Part shown: positions 15,225 to 17,250 of the stretch, piece by piece | Numbering within the stretch: the stretch's first letter is position 1 | Layout: the number at the start of each line of letters is the position of its first letter | The notes under the pieces: model-generated | The model's input: only the letters and a program-made list of their open reading frames with translations | Database searches by the model: none | What the model was told of the DNA's origin: nothing | Position numbers and translations under genes: made by a program | NCBI GenBank assembly: GCA_002452815.1 | Contig: DKFM01000023.1 | Coordinates: forward strand, 1 to 17,250 | DNA length: 17,250 nt | Direction: 5' to 3' | From: Rhodobacteraceae bacterium UBA6796 | GTDB taxonomy: Bacteria; Pseudomonadota; Alphaproteobacteria; Rhodobacterales; Rhodobacteraceae

Positions 15225-15299
15225 GGGCGATTAGCTCAGCGGTAGAGCGCATCGTTCACATCGATGATGTCGGGGGTTCAAATCCCTCATCGCCCACCA
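15225..15299 (+). tRNA. tRNA-Val (CAC)
   Basis: The gene forms a complete cloverleaf from GGGCGATTAGCTCAG to CGCCCACCA, with anticodon loop TTCACAT (anticodon CAC), TTCAAAT in the T loop and an encoded CCA. It is followed by a terminator. Confidence 0.95.
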
Positions 15300-15306
15300 T
15301 CATTCC

Positions 15307-15335
15307 AAAACGCGTCCCTTCGGGGGCGCGTTTTT
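15307..15335 (+). terminator. Rho-independent terminator of tRNA-Val(CAC)
   Basis: The stem AAAACGCGTCCC/GGGGCGCGTTTT (one T-G wobble) with a TTCG loop is followed by a T-tract. It is nearly identical to the lon terminator. Confidence 0.85.
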
Positions 15336-15420
15336 CGTTATGGATCAGGCGGTTCGAAGGTTGCCGTGATCGGGCCGCGGGCGGGTCTGCGGATTGTTGC
15401 GACCGGACTGCGCCGGGGGC

Positions 15421-15449
15421 TTGTCAGCGCCGGGCGGCTTGGCTATCAG
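15421..15449 (+). promoter_or_regulatory. Promoter of tRNA-Val(TAC)
   Basis: TTGTCA (15421-15426) and TATCAG (15444-15449) are 17 bp apart, 18 bases before the tRNA. Because the previous tRNA ends in a terminator, a separate promoter is expected. Confidence 0.5.
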
Positions 15450-15467
15450 GGGCCGTCGTCAGACACC

Positions 15468-15543
15468 GGGTGATTAGCTCAGTTGGTAGAGCGCCTCGTT
15501 TACACCGAGGATGTCGGGAGTTCGAGTCTCTCATCACCCACCA
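15468..15543 (+). tRNA. tRNA-Val (TAC)
   Basis: The gene forms a complete cloverleaf from GGGTGATTAGCTCAG to CACCCACCA, with anticodon loop TTTACAC (anticodon TAC) and TTCGAGT in the T loop. It closely resembles the preceding tRNA-Val; the pair reads different valine codons. Confidence 0.95.
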
Positions 15544-15682
15544 CCTTACCCCTTTGGAATCAAAGAAAACCCTTGCGTTGAAGGGGAGCGTTCTGGTGCT
15601 CCAACCGGGCCTTCATGGCACCTGTGCCAGTGCGCAGGGCATGCTGCATCGCAAGCTGGCGGTCTGATCGGGCAGGGACGCG

Positions 15683-16924
15683 TCACGCGGCGCTGGCCAG
15701 CGCCAGCCCGTCGACCACTGCGGTAAAGGCCTGCGCGCGGTGCAGGGTGGCGGCGGGACACAGCGCCTGTGCCTCCTGGCCCACCAGGCTCATCAGGCTC
15801 GACCCGCCGACCAGAATCACCGCGCCGATCGCCTCGGGGGCGATGCCCGCCTGCGCCAGGGTCAGCGCCGCCGCGTTGCGCAGATCGGCGCGGTAGCCTT
15901 CCAGCGCCATTTCCATCGTGGTGAAACTGATCGGGGCGGCCAGCCCCGGCTCGATCTCGGCCATGTCGATCTGCGCCAGGCCCGCATCGGCATTGGCCGC
16001 GATCTTGCCGCGCTCGACCGCAAAGGCCAGTTCATGGCCCAGCTCATGCTCCAGCACGGTTTCCAGCCGCGCCAGCAGTTGCGGCTTGACGGCCAGCTTG
16101 CGCATCTGGCGCACCGACCGCAGCGTTTCGGGGGTATAGAGGAACGGGATCTTCGCCCAGTTGGCCAGATCGACAAAGATCGCATTGGGCATCGGCAGCA
16201 GGCCCTCGCCCATCTCGCGCCGCAGCTTGCCGCCATGGCCAAGCAGGGGCATCGCATGGTCTAGTGAAATCGCCTGATCGAAATCGGTGCCACCAAGGCG
16301 AATCCCGTGACTGGCCAGAATCTGCACCCGGGTGCCATCGCTGCGATAGACCGAGAAATCCGAGGTGCCGCCGCCAATGTCGACGATCAGCCCGATCTGG
16401 CCCGGCTCGCCCAGTGCATGGGCGGCCAGCGCGGCGGCCTCTGGTTCGAAACGGAACGCCAGCTCATCAAAGCCGGCGGCGGCATAACAGGCGCGCAGAT
16501 CTGCCTCGGCGCGGGCATCGCGGGCGGGGTCATCGCTGTGAAAATGCACGGGGCGGCCCGACAGGGCGCGGGTGAACCGCAGCCCCGTTTGTGCCTCGGC
16601 GCGGGCCTTCACCTCGGCCAGAAAGGCGGTGACGATCTCGGCCAGGGTGCGCCGCGCGCCCCCGATCCGGCGCGGTTCGTGAAACAGCGCGGTGCCCAGC
16701 ACGCTTTTCAGCGCGCGCATGTACCGCCCGTCCTCGCCCCCGATCAGCGCTTCGGCCGCTGCGGTGCCGATCCGCATCGCCCCGCCATTGGCCGGAAAGA
16801 ACACCGCCGTGGGCAGGGTCTCGTCTCCGGCCTCGATCCTCAGGCGCCGGACCTCGCCGTTCTGCAACACGGCGGCGGCGGAATTCGAGGTGCCGAAATC
16901 AATGGCAAGCGTGGCGGCGGGCAT
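15683..16924 (-). CDS. Hsp70-family protein, YegD-like (ATPase domain without substrate domain)
   Basis: The 413-residue protein consists of an actin/Hsp70-type ATPase fold. Phosphate 1 is AIDFGTSNSAAA (7-18), phosphate 2 is VDIGGGTSDFS (181-191), and the adenosine motif is ILVGGSSLM (370-378). DnaK is about 640 residues; the substrate-binding half is absent here, as in YegD, so it is probably an Hsp70-like ATPase of unknown client rather than a general chaperone. The insert at about 215-330, with a possible HELGHELA segment (293-300), is typical of the YegD group rather than a protease site. The frame is open to 16990, but I start at 16924 because AGGAGG lies 5 bases before that ATG and the family block begins at residue 5. 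A sigma32-like promoter precedes it. Confidence 0.85.
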   Translation of the reverse strand: MPAATLAIDFGTSNSAAAVLQNGEVRRLRIEAGDETLPTAVFFPANGGAMRIGTAAAEALIGGEDGRYMRALKSVLGTALFHEPRRIGGARRTLAEIVTAFLAEVKARAEAQTGLRFTRALSGRPVHFHSDDPARDARAEADLRACYAAAGFDELAFRFEPEAAALAAHALGEPGQIGLIVDIGGGTSDFSVYRSDGTRVQILASHGIRLGGTDFDQAISLDHAMPLLGHGGKLRREMGEGLLPMPNAIFVDLANWAKIPFLYTPETLRSVRQMRKLAVKPQLLARLETVLEHELGHELAFAVERGKIAANADAGLAQIDMAEIEPGLAAPISFTTMEMALEGYRADLRNAAALTLAQAGIAPEAIGAVILVGGSSLMSLVGQEAQALCPAATLHRAQAFTAVVDGLALASAA

Positions 16925-16955
16925 CGGGTCCTCCTGCGGCGGCGAAGCGCGCTGG

Positions 16956-16982
16956 CTATCGGGATTTTTCTTGTGCTGCAAG
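16956..16982 (-). promoter_or_regulatory. Heat-shock (sigma32-like) promoter of the Hsp70-family gene
   Basis: On the minus strand CTTGCAG (16982-16976), a 12-bp spacer and CCCGATAG (16963-16956) are close to CTTGAAA/CCCCATnT. TTGCAG and TAGCCA in the same place are also 17 bp apart. The ATG is about 32 bases downstream. Confidence 0.45.
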
Positions 16983-17157
16983 GGGGACACGGGGTCGGGT
17001 GGCCGGGAAATTCATGCGGGGTGCGGGGGTGTTGATGGGGCGGGTTTTCTGGCCTAAGTCATTTTAATATATGTGAAAACACACTGTTTGCGTGACCACG
17101 CATCCCCATCCGCCCCGGCGATTTTCGACAAAAGCGAAACTTTTCTGACGAGGCCGC
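16983..17157. other. Divergent intergenic region
   Basis: The whole gap between the Hsp70-family gene and the tRNA at the right edge is about 300 bases (16925-17226). Apart from the two promoters, I see no gene. An AT-rich patch lies around 17055-17085. Confidence 0.4.
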
Positions 17158-17186
17158 TTGACGCCGCCTGCGGCTCTGCGTAATAC
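17158..17186 (+). promoter_or_regulatory. Promoter of the tRNA at the right edge
   Basis: TTGACG (17158-17163) and TAATAC (17181-17186) are 17 bp apart, 40 bases before the tRNA. It is the strongest of the four tRNA promoters in the window. Confidence 0.7.
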
Positions 17187-17226
17187 CCTCCCCACGCTCG
17201 GAGATGCGATCTGGGCGGATGGTGCT

Positions 17227-17250
17227 GCGGTTGTAGCTCAGTTGGTTAGA
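17227..17250 (+). tRNA. Start of a tRNA, probably tRNA-Asp, cut by the window edge
   Basis: GCGGTTGTAGCTCAGTTGG is the 5' acceptor strand and D arm of a tRNA. It equals the usual start of alphaproteobacterial tRNA-Asp(GTC). The anticodon is outside the window, so the identity is by resemblance only. Confidence 0.7.

Noticed and set aside
1..17250. CRISPR array, rRNA genes or insertion sequences
   Set aside because: No regularly spaced repeats, rRNA stretches, transposase motifs or terminal inverted repeats with target duplications were seen.

Overview
The window looks like chromosomal DNA of an alphaproteobacterium, most likely a member of the Rhodobacterales. This rests on the high-GC housekeeping genes, the order lon - HU-family gene - tRNA-Val - tRNA-Val, and the style of the tRNA promoters. 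The genus is not fixed by anything I can see.

The left half (about 1-9285) reads as accessory DNA. It opens with a gene for an HlyC-type toxin-activating lysine acyltransferase (113-679) and an Imm11-like immunity gene (752-1411), followed by a hairpin terminator. A roughly 700-base decayed stretch comes next. It holds the last 18 codons of a second acyltransferase gene joined out of frame to a foreign start, plus one copy of a 53-bp imperfect direct repeat. The second repeat copy lies beyond a gene for an unknown N-terminally membrane-anchored protein (2115-3266). Then comes an AT-richer gene for a 740-residue protein (3757-5979). I read it as a PD-(D/E)xK-like N-terminus, a middle helical or winged-helix region, and a PIN-like nuclease domain. 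Facing it is a 290-residue protein with a RecB-type PD-(D/E)xK domain (6232-7104). The region closes with a large tyrosine recombinase (7316-9151) pointing away from the 3' end of tRNA-Asn (9286-9360). That is the usual geometry of an island integrated in a tRNA gene. The far attachment site is not in the window, so the left limit of the island is unknown.

The right half (about 9286-17250) is core chromosome. It carries tRNA-Asn, a metallo-beta-lactamase-fold hydrolase of the LACTB2 type, a divergent EnvZ-like sensor kinase without an adjacent response regulator, and a 71-residue single-pass membrane protein. These are followed by the Lon protease with a convincing overlapping sigma70/sigma32-like promoter, an HU-family protein with a basic, histone-H1-like tail, and tRNA-Val(CAC) and tRNA-Val(TAC). 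A YegD-like Hsp70-family protein on the minus strand with a sigma32-like promoter comes next, and the first 24 bases of what is probably tRNA-Asp end the window. All four tRNA genes have a recognisable promoter with exactly 17 bp between the hexamers.

The most interesting part is 3757-9151: two unrelated predicted nuclease genes next to an integrase, with foreign base composition and a perfect 18-bp dyad in front of the large one. This is a good candidate for an undescribed anti-mobile-element (defence) locus. The functional reading is inference from motifs only.
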